A DNA stretch of 64,000 nucleotides from Helopsaltes ochotensis (Eukaryota; Chordata; Aves; Passeriformes; Locustellidae). Each line of letters opens with the position of its first letter. Position 1 is the stretch's first letter. This document shows positions 50,371 through 61,869 of this stretch, piece by piece. A model generated the notes under the pieces. That model worked only from the letters and a program-made list of their open reading frames with translations, was not told the origin of the DNA and made no database searches. The translations under genes were made by a program, and so were the position numbers. The stretch is taken from NCBI GenBank assembly GCA_013400155.1, contig VXBM01000336.1, positions 289,041 to 353,040 on the forward strand, written 5' to 3'.

Positions 50371-50999
50371 GTATAGAGGCATAAGGAGAGATTTCAAAGC
50401 CGTCGCTTTTCAAATAGACGGGTTAATATTTTCGGTAGAAGCCCCTGCTATTTCCAACCCCCCCACCCCCGCCGCCTTCCCCTTGCAGCATGCCATTCCT
50501 GTGACCCGAGCCACCCGGGCCAGCCCAAGGTTGGGAGCCAAGCTCGCTGTTCCTCCACACACATGGGGAAAGTTGCCAAGGCAGAGCTGTGCTGCGATGA
50601 TGAGGCACCCACAGATAGTGCACCTCGGCTTAGCCTTTCAGTGTGAACTTTCCCACGTTGCCCATGAGGTGACAGGAGTGATTCCAGGTGACTGGGTTAC
50701 AGTGTGGTGGGGCTCTCTGCACAGCCCTTGTCCTTGATGCTGTTTAGGGCAAGCAAAGCCCAGGCATATGGTGTAACTGAAGTTTAATCCCTTGGGCCTG
50801 GCAGGGTATAGAGAGCTTCCTAGACACAGAGACAGAAATGGAGCTTGTGATGACCCTCTGTTAGCTTATACTGTAGTGTCACATCATGTGTGGACCTTTC
50901 TCACATAAAGAAAGAAGATTGGGAAATGGCCTCTTTGCCTCTTTTCCTGAACTGCCTTGTGTTCTTTAAATACCATGTAATGTCTTTATGCCTACGTAA

Positions 51000-51115
51000 A
51001 TATACATATGTGTATATGCATATGTGTCCATATCTATATGCCCACACACATGCATATGTATGTATATTTCTGTGGATAAGTAAGTATATTCCTGTGTGTT
51101 TGTGTAAATACACAT
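51000..51115. repeat. Degenerate alternating purine-pyrimidine repeat
   Basis: Repeated TATG, CATATG, ACACAC and TGTGTG text with interruptions. An old dinucleotide microsatellite that decayed into variants. Confidence 0.75.
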
Positions 51116-51780
51116 GTGAAAGCTTTTATAGAAGCAAGAATACATGAAGATGAAGCACCACCAATGGTCCCATAGCTCCCAAATATACCTCCAAACTTCA
51201 GCTTTATGAAGACAAGTGTGGTGGTATTGTTCATTTCTCTAAAGCTACAATGAAATTAATCATTGACTCCACTGTTTCTCCAAAACTGCAACCCAGTTTT
51301 TTGGAGTACAAAAATCTTTAATACTGAGAGTAGTTGTGGATTTGTTTTCACCTGATTGGTGTTGTTTGGAGTGGATCTCATTTCTGCTATAATGAGGCAG
51401 AACAGTATCCAGTTTTGGATGAGCCAGAGAAATTCAGACCATTCTCAGCAAAACTAATTTTGATGCTATTCCACCACTGAGATTTTTTCCATCTCCAGAT
51501 TAAAGAAGGGGCAGTCTGGCATTTAAGGTACTGAAACTGAACATAAGAACCAGTTTCTCAGTTTCCATGTTTTGCAACTTGCTTTCTGTTTGACCTTTGA
51601 CTAGTCACTTACTTTTCCTGTGATTTAATTTTCCACCTTTAAAGAGGGATATAATGTTGATCTTTACCCATCCCTTGTGTCTCTGATTTAATTTGCTGAC
51701 TATCCATGGAAAAGCTGACCCTTTACATGCTTTCAGGTATTACAGGGTTATTTGTCCCATAACATTAGTAATGGTAGAAA

Positions 51781-51862
51781 TAAAAAAAAACCCAAAGCAG
51801 CAACAACAAACACCAACCAAACAAAAACAAACAACTCCCCCCAACAAACAAAAAAACCCAAA
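51781..51862. repeat. A/C-rich simple sequence
   Basis: CAA, CAAA and CCAAA-type units with an A run at the start and a C run in the middle. Confidence 0.8.
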
Positions 51863-54800
51863 CTGCATAAACCAAAAGAGCTCTGACTGTTTAAAATTTT
51901 TTTCCACATCTACTACACTAATTTTTTTCTCTTATTTGTTCTTCAATACTACCCTGTAAATGTTTGGAACAAGACAGATGAGATCAGTCTACTGGTAAGG
52001 TGCACAAATGAAAATTTAGTTTAAGGGAGAGAGATAATTACAAAATTGTTGTTGTCCTTTCAAGAGCTTTAAGTGGACTCAGCAAGCTGGGAAACTGTAA
52101 GTTTAGGAGCCAGATGCTCCTGCTGCTTTCAACAGATTTTTTTTTAAACAGGAAACAAAATATGTTCTTTCTTTCCAGCACTCGGTGACAGAGGAAACAG
52201 ATTCAGTTCCTCACAGTAGTGTGGGCACAACATAATTAGTCCTTTGTAGGACTAACTGATAGGAGCAAAACTCCTAACAACTGTAAATAAAGTTTAATTT
52301 GAATGAAAATCATCAGTTTCCCCATCCTATAAGAAACTTGAATTTTGCTGCATCTCCCACTCCAGCTCTTTGGTTTATGTAACACAGCTAGGAAACAGCA
52401 CTAGCATGTATGAATAAAATATCCTCAGACATGTTCTCCATTATAAAACTGGACCAAGTGGAGAATTCAAAAGTTGGTACTGGCCTTTTTCCTCTTCATG
52501 CTTTGTATTCCTGATCATGTTAGATATAAGCACAAAGGCATAAGACAAAATACAAACGTGAATAAGAAAAACTGGACATAGAGTTGAAAGGAGGAGTCTG
52601 CTGAAGTCTGCTTGTAATTTCAGTTGGCTTGGTAGAACCTCACAGCAAAACTTACTCTGAAGCCAGTTCTTTATTCAATTGTTCATGCTTACATGTGTGG
52701 TAGCTCTACTGAAAACATACTTTCACATATTTATACAAGTAAAACTCTGATGTGTTGTATTTGATCTGCAAGGTCCATTATTCTTACCAAAGAAGTATTT
52801 CAGGAGGTCAGTGAATTGTAAATTCAGTGAGTGGTCAGGATGACCAAATACAAGAAAGATGCACTGCATTTTAAGTCACAACTGGCCTCCAGGAGTTAGA
52901 TCCCTCCAAACTCACTTTGCCATATACAATTTTTCTGGATAACTGTGGTTGAATAATAAGCCTGGAACTGCTTGGGTCACTCTTGACACCTTAAGGTTTA
53001 AGCAGAAATTTAGTCCATAACTATTAAGAAGTATTTTGTCAGCTAGGACTCACTTAAAACTTTATACCATTACAAATATCTCATTTTTCTCCTTCATTGT
53101 TCTCAAGATTCTTCCCGCCACAGGCACAGTGCATTTTAAATCTTTGATCTCTTTGACACTTCTTTGCAGTGCCCTTGGTAATCAGTGAGGCTCCATTATA
53201 TCCATTCCTACAAGTCACTCTGAAAGAGCACCTGGGTGAAGGGGAAATTTTCAGCCCTCGTTATGGCCCTATTCTACTCATACAATGTCTGATTTGAGAG
53301 ATGGGTAAGTACTTTGGCTATGAGGGTAATGATTCTTAAATTGCTTCTTGCAGATTTATGAAGTGCAGGTTACCAGTGTAGGTTCAGCTGTGGGCATACT
53401 GGGGCTCTCAGAATTTTTCTGCACTTTAGAAGTGGAAATCTTTCTATTCACACTCTCACTCTCCTCTTCTTCCTTTTACATTCATGTTCAACAGCACCTT
53501 GTTAATACAAGATGTTGTTCTTCTGCCTTTGCCCTTTCAAACAGTTTATATTCTTCTAAATGTGTTTCTGAAATCCCTCTAATATTTGACTCTATATTTT
53601 CTCTGATTGCTATTTCCAACATCTTTTTTCTTTTCCCCACAGGGAAAATAACACCTTTTAAAATTGCAGCATTTCTCATCTAATTTCTCAACAGAAAAAA
53701 AATGCTTTCCTCATTACTGTCTCCAGGCAACCACTTAGAGTTCTGGAGACCTCTCTGCTACTGAAAACATCCAGGCTGTTGCTCTTGTGCTCTCTGTCAG
53801 TCCCGTTCACACGGGCCTTCTCACCCCAGTCTGGTAGGTTGTTCAGGTAAGGGTAGGTGGTGTGTCTAGAAATATGTGTTACTGCCCGTGCTTTTTTGTC
53901 ACTTGTAGTCTGTGTAGTAACATAATTAGGACATCATTCTAAGCTGTTACAGCATAAATTGTCTGTCAGTCCTCATGATGTGTCGGTAGGGTCACTCAGA
54001 TACTCACCCAGGATGTGTTTACATTCTCATTTCACTTTGTCAGGAATGCCTTTGTCAAGAAAATCCCTGACTAGCCCTGACTTACAACACTTTCCATTTT
54101 CCTTATAGGGTGCTCTCAAGGGTGTGTCCTCTGGCTTCTGTTCATGAGAAACTAAGCTGGAAGGCAGCCTGAAATGTTAAGGGCATGCTGCACGGCCAGG
54201 TTTGACAGATCTGTACCTGTCTCACCTGCACGGTCCACTGACATTTGTAGTCACAGTTCTTAGGGAACAACTAGAGAAGTGTGATTTGCTGCTGAAATAG
54301 AATATTATGCCGAGGATTGCAAATAGAGGATGAGAAACTTCATCCCTCCTTTCCCTTCAGAAGGATATTTTAAGCATCTACTTTGTGGGATGTTTGAAAT
54401 GGCTGACAGATGTGTAAGGGGAGAGTTGGCACACCAAAGATTGGTAGTCTGTTAAAAAGCATGTATCTATTCCTGAATATACAAAATTTTACAAAAATGT
54501 TTGGTAAATGGAGATTAGAGATTTTCCATGAGTTTTCTTCAAAGTCTGGGAAGTGGAGGCTTTACGAGGAACTAGCATTTTTTATACTGACAATGACCTA
54601 TGGGAATTTTAAGCAAAAAGAACCTTCTGACATTTGTGGAAGTAATAATAGTAGCAATAATTCCTGCTACTGGAACAAAGCATATGGAGCTTCATGGCTT
54701 GTGTTATGTGGCAGTACTTCTTAGCTGAATTTCATTGTCTCTTTTTGCCTTAAAATGAATTTCACAGGGGTCTGTAGGAATAACTGTCTAGCTTTAATTC

Positions 54801-57800
54801 TTGATTTTAATTTATATATAATTCTTTATTTAATTTATATATTAGACTTATCTGACATTTGTTTACCTAGAATTTTTTGTTCACTTGATCCTATTCAAAT
54901 TCTGCTTGTCCAAGGATTTGATGTTATTTGCATATCCACGTCACATGCATTCTCACTGGAGATTTAGGAACTGACAAGAGGAAGTGTGTGTATGTACATG
55001 CCAATGCTTGTATATAAGTATATGACACTTTAAAGAATTTAAAAGCAACCATCCCTCAAGTGTAAGTTTTACAAATAGGGTACTGAACAGTGTAATAGGT
55101 GCTCTGGACCTGGGCAGCCAGAAAGGCAGAGACCTGGAAAGGACAAATTTACAGTCTTTGTAGGGGAAGATTTAAAAATTCTTATTCACAGAGGTCTTGA
55201 CTGTATAGCTGTTCCAAATTATTACTGTTTGCCTTTGATTGGATATGGACTTTAGTGTTCATATCAGTTACAGTCCTGTTAGTATCTGAGAGGTGCAACC
55301 TTGCTAACTAAACAGACCTCTTCAGTTCAATATGGTAAGATAGGGTTTCATTGCAGCTCTCATGTTGGCCAGTTATGAGACACAGTTCTAAATGGCAGAT
55401 GCTTTAATGCCTGTGTCAGGGTCTACAGTGACAAATAGTCACCACTGCACAAACACATTTATTTTACTACAAGACGTTTTCCTGGGGAGGAGGGAGTGCC
55501 TATCAGAAACTGGAGGCCCATTGCATTGTTGCTGGCTGGGACAAGCATTTTCCATGGTTCTATCTACAAGCAGGGATATCTTGCAGGAAGAAAGAGAGTA
55601 ATAATGACAAATGTCTTCTACTTGTGTTTAGGCAAAACACGGGGTACACAAAATGTGGCATAAATAAAAGACACATCACACGTTGTGCAATCACTTGTTG
55701 TTATCACGGTTTTTGTGGTTGTGTGAAAGGCTATTTTTACTGTAAATGGTGATTGGTCTGTTTACACTACAGACTGTTGGAAGCATGAAATGCATTTTCA
55801 CACCACGTTGTTTCCCAACATGATGACTGTGACATCTAAACCTAATCTCAGCCCAAAGGGCAATAGCCAAACCGTAATTCTGCATGTGAAAGGAGGAAAA
55901 GGGTATGTGAAGAGCAAGTTTCTGCATCCAGCGCAGGCTGATCACATCCCTGCTGTCTATGTACAGAGAAAGAGTTTAGTGCTCAGACTGTGGAAAAATG
56001 TCAGCTTAGTGCTCCGGGCCTCTCACAGGGGGTTTTTGCAGAGCCATGGACCTTCATGGAGAACTAGTATGACAGTGGCTTGGAAGTGGAAGCTGTGGAG
56101 ATGCACTGAGGGTAACGAATGCAGAAAACTCTCCCCTTAGCAGTAACATAGGGATTGTCTAAACCAGCAAATCACAAAACCATGAAATGATTATACCAAA
56201 TGATTCACTTTCAAAAATAAAATAGCTGCTGTTTTTGGAAAATATAAGCTATTGGGATGAAGCTATCTGGAAAGAAATTTACACTGTATTAAATAGCAGT
56301 AATGACCTTGAATATTGTATCCTGTTGTTACAGAAACTTGTTGCACAGCTGCAAAACTGTTTTAGGCTGTGAAGGTCACTCAGTTATTCATCTGTGTGAC
56401 ATTTAAGGTACATGGTTATATACAAGGTTGGTTACCTGTGGTCTGCCCTCCAAGAAATACAGAGGCCTGTACTGTATTTCCTTGCCTCTGTATTTAGTTA
56501 ATAACTTATGCATGTTTATTTACTAAACATGTTCATTTGCTTTGGTATTCCTGAAGGTTCAAAGCCATGTTATTTAAAGTACACAGGAATCTAGATGTTT
56601 TAACATAGTTTCTTGAATGTGCCATGGGTATGTGGCACAAAGGAAAATCTGCAAATTTATTTTTTGAGATTTTTGAAATAAATAAGTGGCTCTGATGACT
56701 ACTTCTGTACCAAGTTAAAACACCCTGGTGATGTTCCAAAATCCAAAGCAGTCTAATGGTCCCTCCTAAAAGAGAACATGACATTTCTCAAGGTATGGAA
56801 AGACCCTTCGCTGAGCAGATATTCTTCTTTCCCCACACAGTTCATCTGGCACATAAAGACAGGAATGATAGTATTCAGCAATTCTATATGACAAAATGGG
56901 TCTTACCCTTCTCATTCTAGTCAGACTTCAAAAAAGCATGCCGAAAAACTCGAATTTAAGTTTTCACTGGACTACTCCGGACAACATTTCAGAGGAACTG
57001 CATAGACTAAAAGATTATCAGATATCCTCTTAGCCTGCAAAAAAATCATCCAAAATAAGGCTTCCCCTGAATTAATGTAAGCATGTGGATTTTTAGAGAA
57101 AGTGTATTGATTATGGTCTTTGAAATTATTTGAAAATTAAACGCTGAGGAAAAGTTTAGAACAAGAAACATAATCTATTCTGATCAGATAAACAATCCCT
57201 GAAAAAGCTATCTTAGATCCGTGTTCTGAAACTGGTAACTGACAACTTATATATATGCTTAGACTCAGAGAAAACAGTTAGAAAAAAATTTTGTGAACTG
57301 TAAACCAGCTGGCTTATAACAGAATTTGTCAACCTTTAGTGTCATTATTTGTGAACAACATTCGTGTATTAGAGCAGCCTAATAGAAGTGTTTGCCTGGA
57401 AGTGTAAGCTTTACAGTTATTACTTTGAAGTGTTATTGAATACTATAATAACTAAGAAATAGAATGTGCTTAAATTATTGTGCACTAGCAGTTCCTAAAT
57501 AAACTCCACATGACCAATAATAAATTAATTCTATTTTGATAGATCCATACATAGTGGCCTAGCCATGCCCTATTCAATGGGAGCTGCTGATGCTTTGGGC
57601 TACGAAAAAGCCCACCGTATAAATGAGATGAGATTCTATCTTTTATCTCTTCTAGGCTGTGGAATCCATCCTGCACAATATACAACCTCGAGGACATTGT
57701 GGTAAAGAAACTGCCATTATGAGGAGCCTTAGAGACACTTTTTCTACAGTTTTTTTCCAAGGAAATCACTTTTTATTAGTACAAGACAATTAGAAATCAA

Positions 57801-57968
57801 CATCCAAAGTTTCAATGTCATTAATGAAGAATTACCAAGACTGCCAATGAATTAATAAATAGTTAATTAATTGGAACTTCTTTTGGAGAAGAGAGCCCCC
57901 TGAAGGTTCTGAATCTCTAGGATTGCTCCATTTGGATCCAAAAGTCATGTCAATTTACAGAAAGACTT

Positions 57969-58007
<39 letters not shown>

Positions 58008-58010
58008 ATA
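57969..58010. repeat. Compound (TA)n(TG)n microsatellite
   Basis: About eight TA units run directly into about eleven TG units and end with TATA. Confidence 0.97.
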
Positions 58011-60248
58011 GTCTTGATCCAGCTGATTCTAGGCCTGAGTATTTCATGGAATAGGAAGTTATTAAGTGATCACACAATTGGTACCATCTTTACAGACTGT
58101 ATTATTCATTATACTGGCTGAAAAGTAGTGTATGAGCACACTCAAGCAGCATCAATGCCTCATGGGTGCTAATATTTGGCTGTCTTTCTAGGCAGAGGAT
58201 GTATCTTTGTTGAAGCTGATTTTATACAGGCAGCAGCAACAGTTTATAAACAACAAAGAATCTGCAGAGGCTTGGATTATCACCTCTCATTGTGGAGCTT
58301 TCTCAGTCAAGCATCTCAAATTTGACATTTCCATGGTCCCAGGAATTTTGTGACACTTCACATAAAATATTTTCCAGAATTCCAGCTGTTCAGTACTGCA
58401 TTTGTGTCCTGATTTAGTTAACAATGAACTTGCTTAGCATTTTTTTGGAACTTCTAAGCTGTTTGTGAAGTCTTGTATCTGAAGTACGAGGAGAAAATAT
58501 GAGACTAGAAGAAACTATGTCACTTGAGACATACCGTATTCTCTGACTGAAGATAAATATGTGCTCACATTGTCCCTGAACTGAAAGTCAGGCAAGAATT
58601 TTACAATCAGTAGAGAAACTGCCTGATGTGATCAGATAATTCACTTTTTCCTGACCAATATGATCTATCTAATAAAAAAGAAATTATAGCTATGTTTTTA
58701 TTTCTAAAAAAAGTCACTGAGTCACCTTAAGTTACAGCATATTCAAGAACTGCGTGCATGCACAGAACAATAGTCATGCCTGTGACTCAAACTGATGTAT
58801 ATAGAGAGTTGTAAATGAGACTAAAGTTAGTCAAATTTCTTGACGTAACTTTTCCAATGCCCTAAAAATCCTAAGTAAGGTGTGATCTAGAATGGTCTTA
58901 TCAACTGTGCCAGGTTCTTGGAAGGAATTAGCTTTCTGATTGTGATAGCTTTTGTTTTAAGTACTTGGAGATTATTTTAATCAAAAATACCTGGGGCGGA
59001 AATGTGAATTCTTTGGGATTTATTTGCAACTTTATAGTAACTGATAACAGAATTTATTTTCATTTGAAGAGCCCAAGTTAGATCAACAGCTTTTTCACTT
59101 GAGCTGTCAGTGCACACTGCTGATCTCAACAGTCATGTTGAACCATGGTGGAAACAAGAAATGCATAACAGATCTTTCTGAAGGAGATGGCATGATAAGA
59201 CTTGTCAGGTTCTCATTGCATATCCCTTCTTGACCAGTTTGCTACCGTTGGTTCAGCACGGTGGCAATCCTAGGTCAGATCTTCTTGATCTTAACTCTGC
59301 TGCACCTGAGGAAATGCACTACTAGGAAGAAGAGGTTGGATTAATCTCAGCCATCCTTACATTCTTTTTTGCCATAAGAATTAATCCATGATAGCAACTA
59401 TTGACCTGAACCAAATAACTTCCTTTAACAAATATGACACAGACATCACACTAGTCATATCTAGTGTGTGCCCATCATCCACATGCTTGCTCTTGGACAC
59501 AGTGAGCCTACAGAAATAGTTTGTGGATAAGTGTGACTCCTCCATCTTTCTGTGTTACGGAGCACATCCTTCCCTATTTCTGTTAGTATCTGTTTACAGA
59601 CATGTTGCCCATCAATTTATCTAATCCCCTTCTGAACATCCCAAAAGTGTCTCACCTCCCAAAGTATTTTTTGCAATTACTTACATCTGATAGGGCTTGT
59701 AGGATCAAGTCCCAAAGGACAGGCCAGCGAAGGGAAATCTAGATAGATAATCTTTCTTGGACTAACCATGAGAAGGGTCTCAGAGCTGCCAAGAGACATG
59801 AGGGAGTGCATAGGTTAGCACATGCCAATTAGCACTAATGCCATCAAGGGCCTGATTCCACATGGGATTTATGTGTCTGTGCCCCAATTTGAGTGCCTAA
59901 ATTCACGTGTACTTTCAGGCCTTGCTGCTGCAAGACTTTAGGGATGTCTGGAAAGGTATATGTGCTGCATTTTTCATCAGTAAATTTCCAGAGGTATCTA
60001 AACATGATCTGGATGTATGCAGAATCCACTCACTGCTGGCTCAGCAGAGCAGCTAGGGGCATTATTTTTCATGTGCTGACATATTGACAGGACCTAGAAC
60101 AGATGGAGTCCGAACACACTTTCTAGATTGAACCTCAAACACAACTTAGCCAAGGGCATTTTATGTGGCAGTTCAGGACTTGTCATTCTTGATGAGACTG
60201 TAACTGCCTCTTAGTGAAGCCGCAAGATAAATGGCCATCTTGACATAC
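58011..60248. other. Upstream of MYF6, no gene recognised
   Basis: AT-rich non-coding DNA. Around 59600-59690 the text CATCAATTTATCTAATCCCC resembles an old CR1-type 3' region, but it is too diverged for a call. Confidence 0.55.
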
Positions 60249-60346
60249 CAAGGCCCTGAGTAACCTGATCAAACTTTGAAGTTGGACCTGCGTTAGATGA
60301 CCTCCACAAGTCCTTTCCAGTCTAAATTACTCTAATACTCTGTTCT
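60249..60346 (+). mobile_element. CR1 LINE 3'-end fragment
   Basis: AAGGCCCTGAGTAACCTGAT, AACTTTGAAGTTGGACCTGC and TTAGATGACCTCCACAAGTC follow the CR1 3'-UTR in the sense direction and decay into a damaged terminal repeat. About 100 bp remain. Confidence 0.8.
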
Positions 60347-61254
60347 GAAGCTGAGGAAGAGTCATCATAAACAACACAGGAAAAAAAGGTTGGGAAAGAA
60401 AGGATAGCATAGACATCTCAGGATAGAATCAGAAAGGCAAGGGACAAATTAAGAAATCAATATCAAAACTCATAAAAGTTAAGAAGAAACTTCAATTAAG
60501 GTTTGCAGTATCAAGAGAACAAAGCGAACCTAAACGGAGAGAAAGCCAGTAACAGATGATGCTGTGCTTAATGTCTCTGTCAATTCAAAATGCAATTAAA
60601 AATGAAGTGCAATTTGCTGGTTAACAAAATTATTAGCATTAATAACAAAAGTGGAAAGAATCAGGACAGGAAAGAAAAACCAATAGGTAAAATTATTAGA
60701 TTAATTTAGGTGTTAAAACTGGTTTGGCCTCAGTGTAATTAGAGAATTGCCTGAAATTATCTTCGCAATTTTCTGATGTCTTTTGAGAACAACTGGTGGA
60801 TGAGTGAGCTTGCAGAGGAGTAGAGCTGGGCAAATGTAAAGCAGAAACAGAAGGAACGGGACTTGTAGATGAGGAGTTCAACCTGATTTTCTGTGAAAAT
60901 ACTGTAAAATTATACTGGAAAATATTTGTGTACACCTGTAAGAATACCAAGGGATGAATGATGCTGACATGGAGTAGTTTTGTCCTCATTAAAAAATCTT
61001 CAAGACTAAGCTGTACCAAATCGATTTTTTTGTCCTGTGATGATAGGTGCCACGGAATAAGCAGAAATGTAGCAGAATATAGGAAGAATAAGCAGAAAAC
61101 ACTGACTTGATTTAAATTAAGTTTTTTCTATATTTTCACGTGCCATCCTCATATGAACACTATGAAAATGAAGACTATAAAGTGAAACTCATATGCAAAT
61201 TCAACTCCTTGCAAACTCATCAAAGCAGAACTCTTAAATGAGGGACTTCCCGGA

Positions 61255-61800
61255 GTTCTGCTCTAGGAACTTGGTTTTAATTAATAACTCATCTGGTTGA
61301 ATTGAGAATATGCTCGTCAAGTTTGCAGATATCTGAATTGAAAATATGCTCATCAAGTTCGCAGCAATCACAGAGCCATCTTGAATTGTCACCTTTTGGA
61401 GGACTTGTGTAGATTTCAAATTGTTGATGACCTCAATTTGATGAGGACAAGGGCACAAATGAGTACTTCAGGGAGGCAGACCACTGCAGAAATAGAAACT
61501 AAGTACCTAGCCAGGTGGTAATTCTACAGAAGAAGGAAACTGAGAATTACAGTGAGTATTAAGATGAACATATATCATACTGTTCATAAAAGAACCCCAC
61601 ACATCCCACTAGGACATGCAAACAGGCCAGAGGCACGGGAGGCTGTCCTTCCCTCCTGTTCCAGGCTGGGAAGACTCAGCTGCAATTCCATGTCCATTTT
61701 CAGGGACTGCACTGCATCTCAAAACTGATACAACTGGTACAACTATCAAAAGCACAGAATGGGAAGACAAAATTCTAAAAAGAATGATGAGGTGCTTGGA
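61255..61800 (+). mobile_element. Old CR1-like LINE relic (reverse transcriptase downstream region)
   Basis: Heavily decayed text follows the CR1 order after the polymerase active site: CTCGTCAAGTTTGCAGAT (LVKFAD), then TTGATGACCTCAATTTGATG, CTAGCCAGGTGGTAATTCTAC, GAGAATTACAGTGAGTATTA and AACATATATCATACTGTTCA. The match is by remembered family text with many substitutions, so limits and even family are uncertain. No intact frame remains. Confidence 0.45.
61298..61369. repeat. Imperfect 36-bp tandem duplication
   Basis: Two adjacent 36-base units beginning TGAATTGA and containing ATATGCTC and TCAAGTT, with about five differences. It lies inside the CR1-like relic, over the bases that would code for its KFAD motif. 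Confidence 0.9.
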
Positions 61801-61869
61801 AACATTGTGTAAATGTTGAATGAATGTGGTGATAAAGGGAATAGAAAAGTCAAGGGAAAGATCAAGCAA

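Larger units (their letters stand above)
50370..57960. other. Upstream of MYF6, no gene recognised
   Basis: Non-coding DNA. A degenerate TATG/CATATG-rich stretch lies at 51000-51115 and an A/C-rich simple stretch at 51780-51860. In mammals distal Myf5/Mrf4 enhancers lie on this side of the pair, so enhancers are plausible, but none can be named from sequence alone. Confidence 0.6.

Noticed and set aside
59205..59214. TCAGGTTCTC as a SIX/MEF3 enhancer site in the distal MYF6 flank
   Set aside because: A single 7-mer core is expected several times by chance in 64 kb and nothing around it supports an enhancer.
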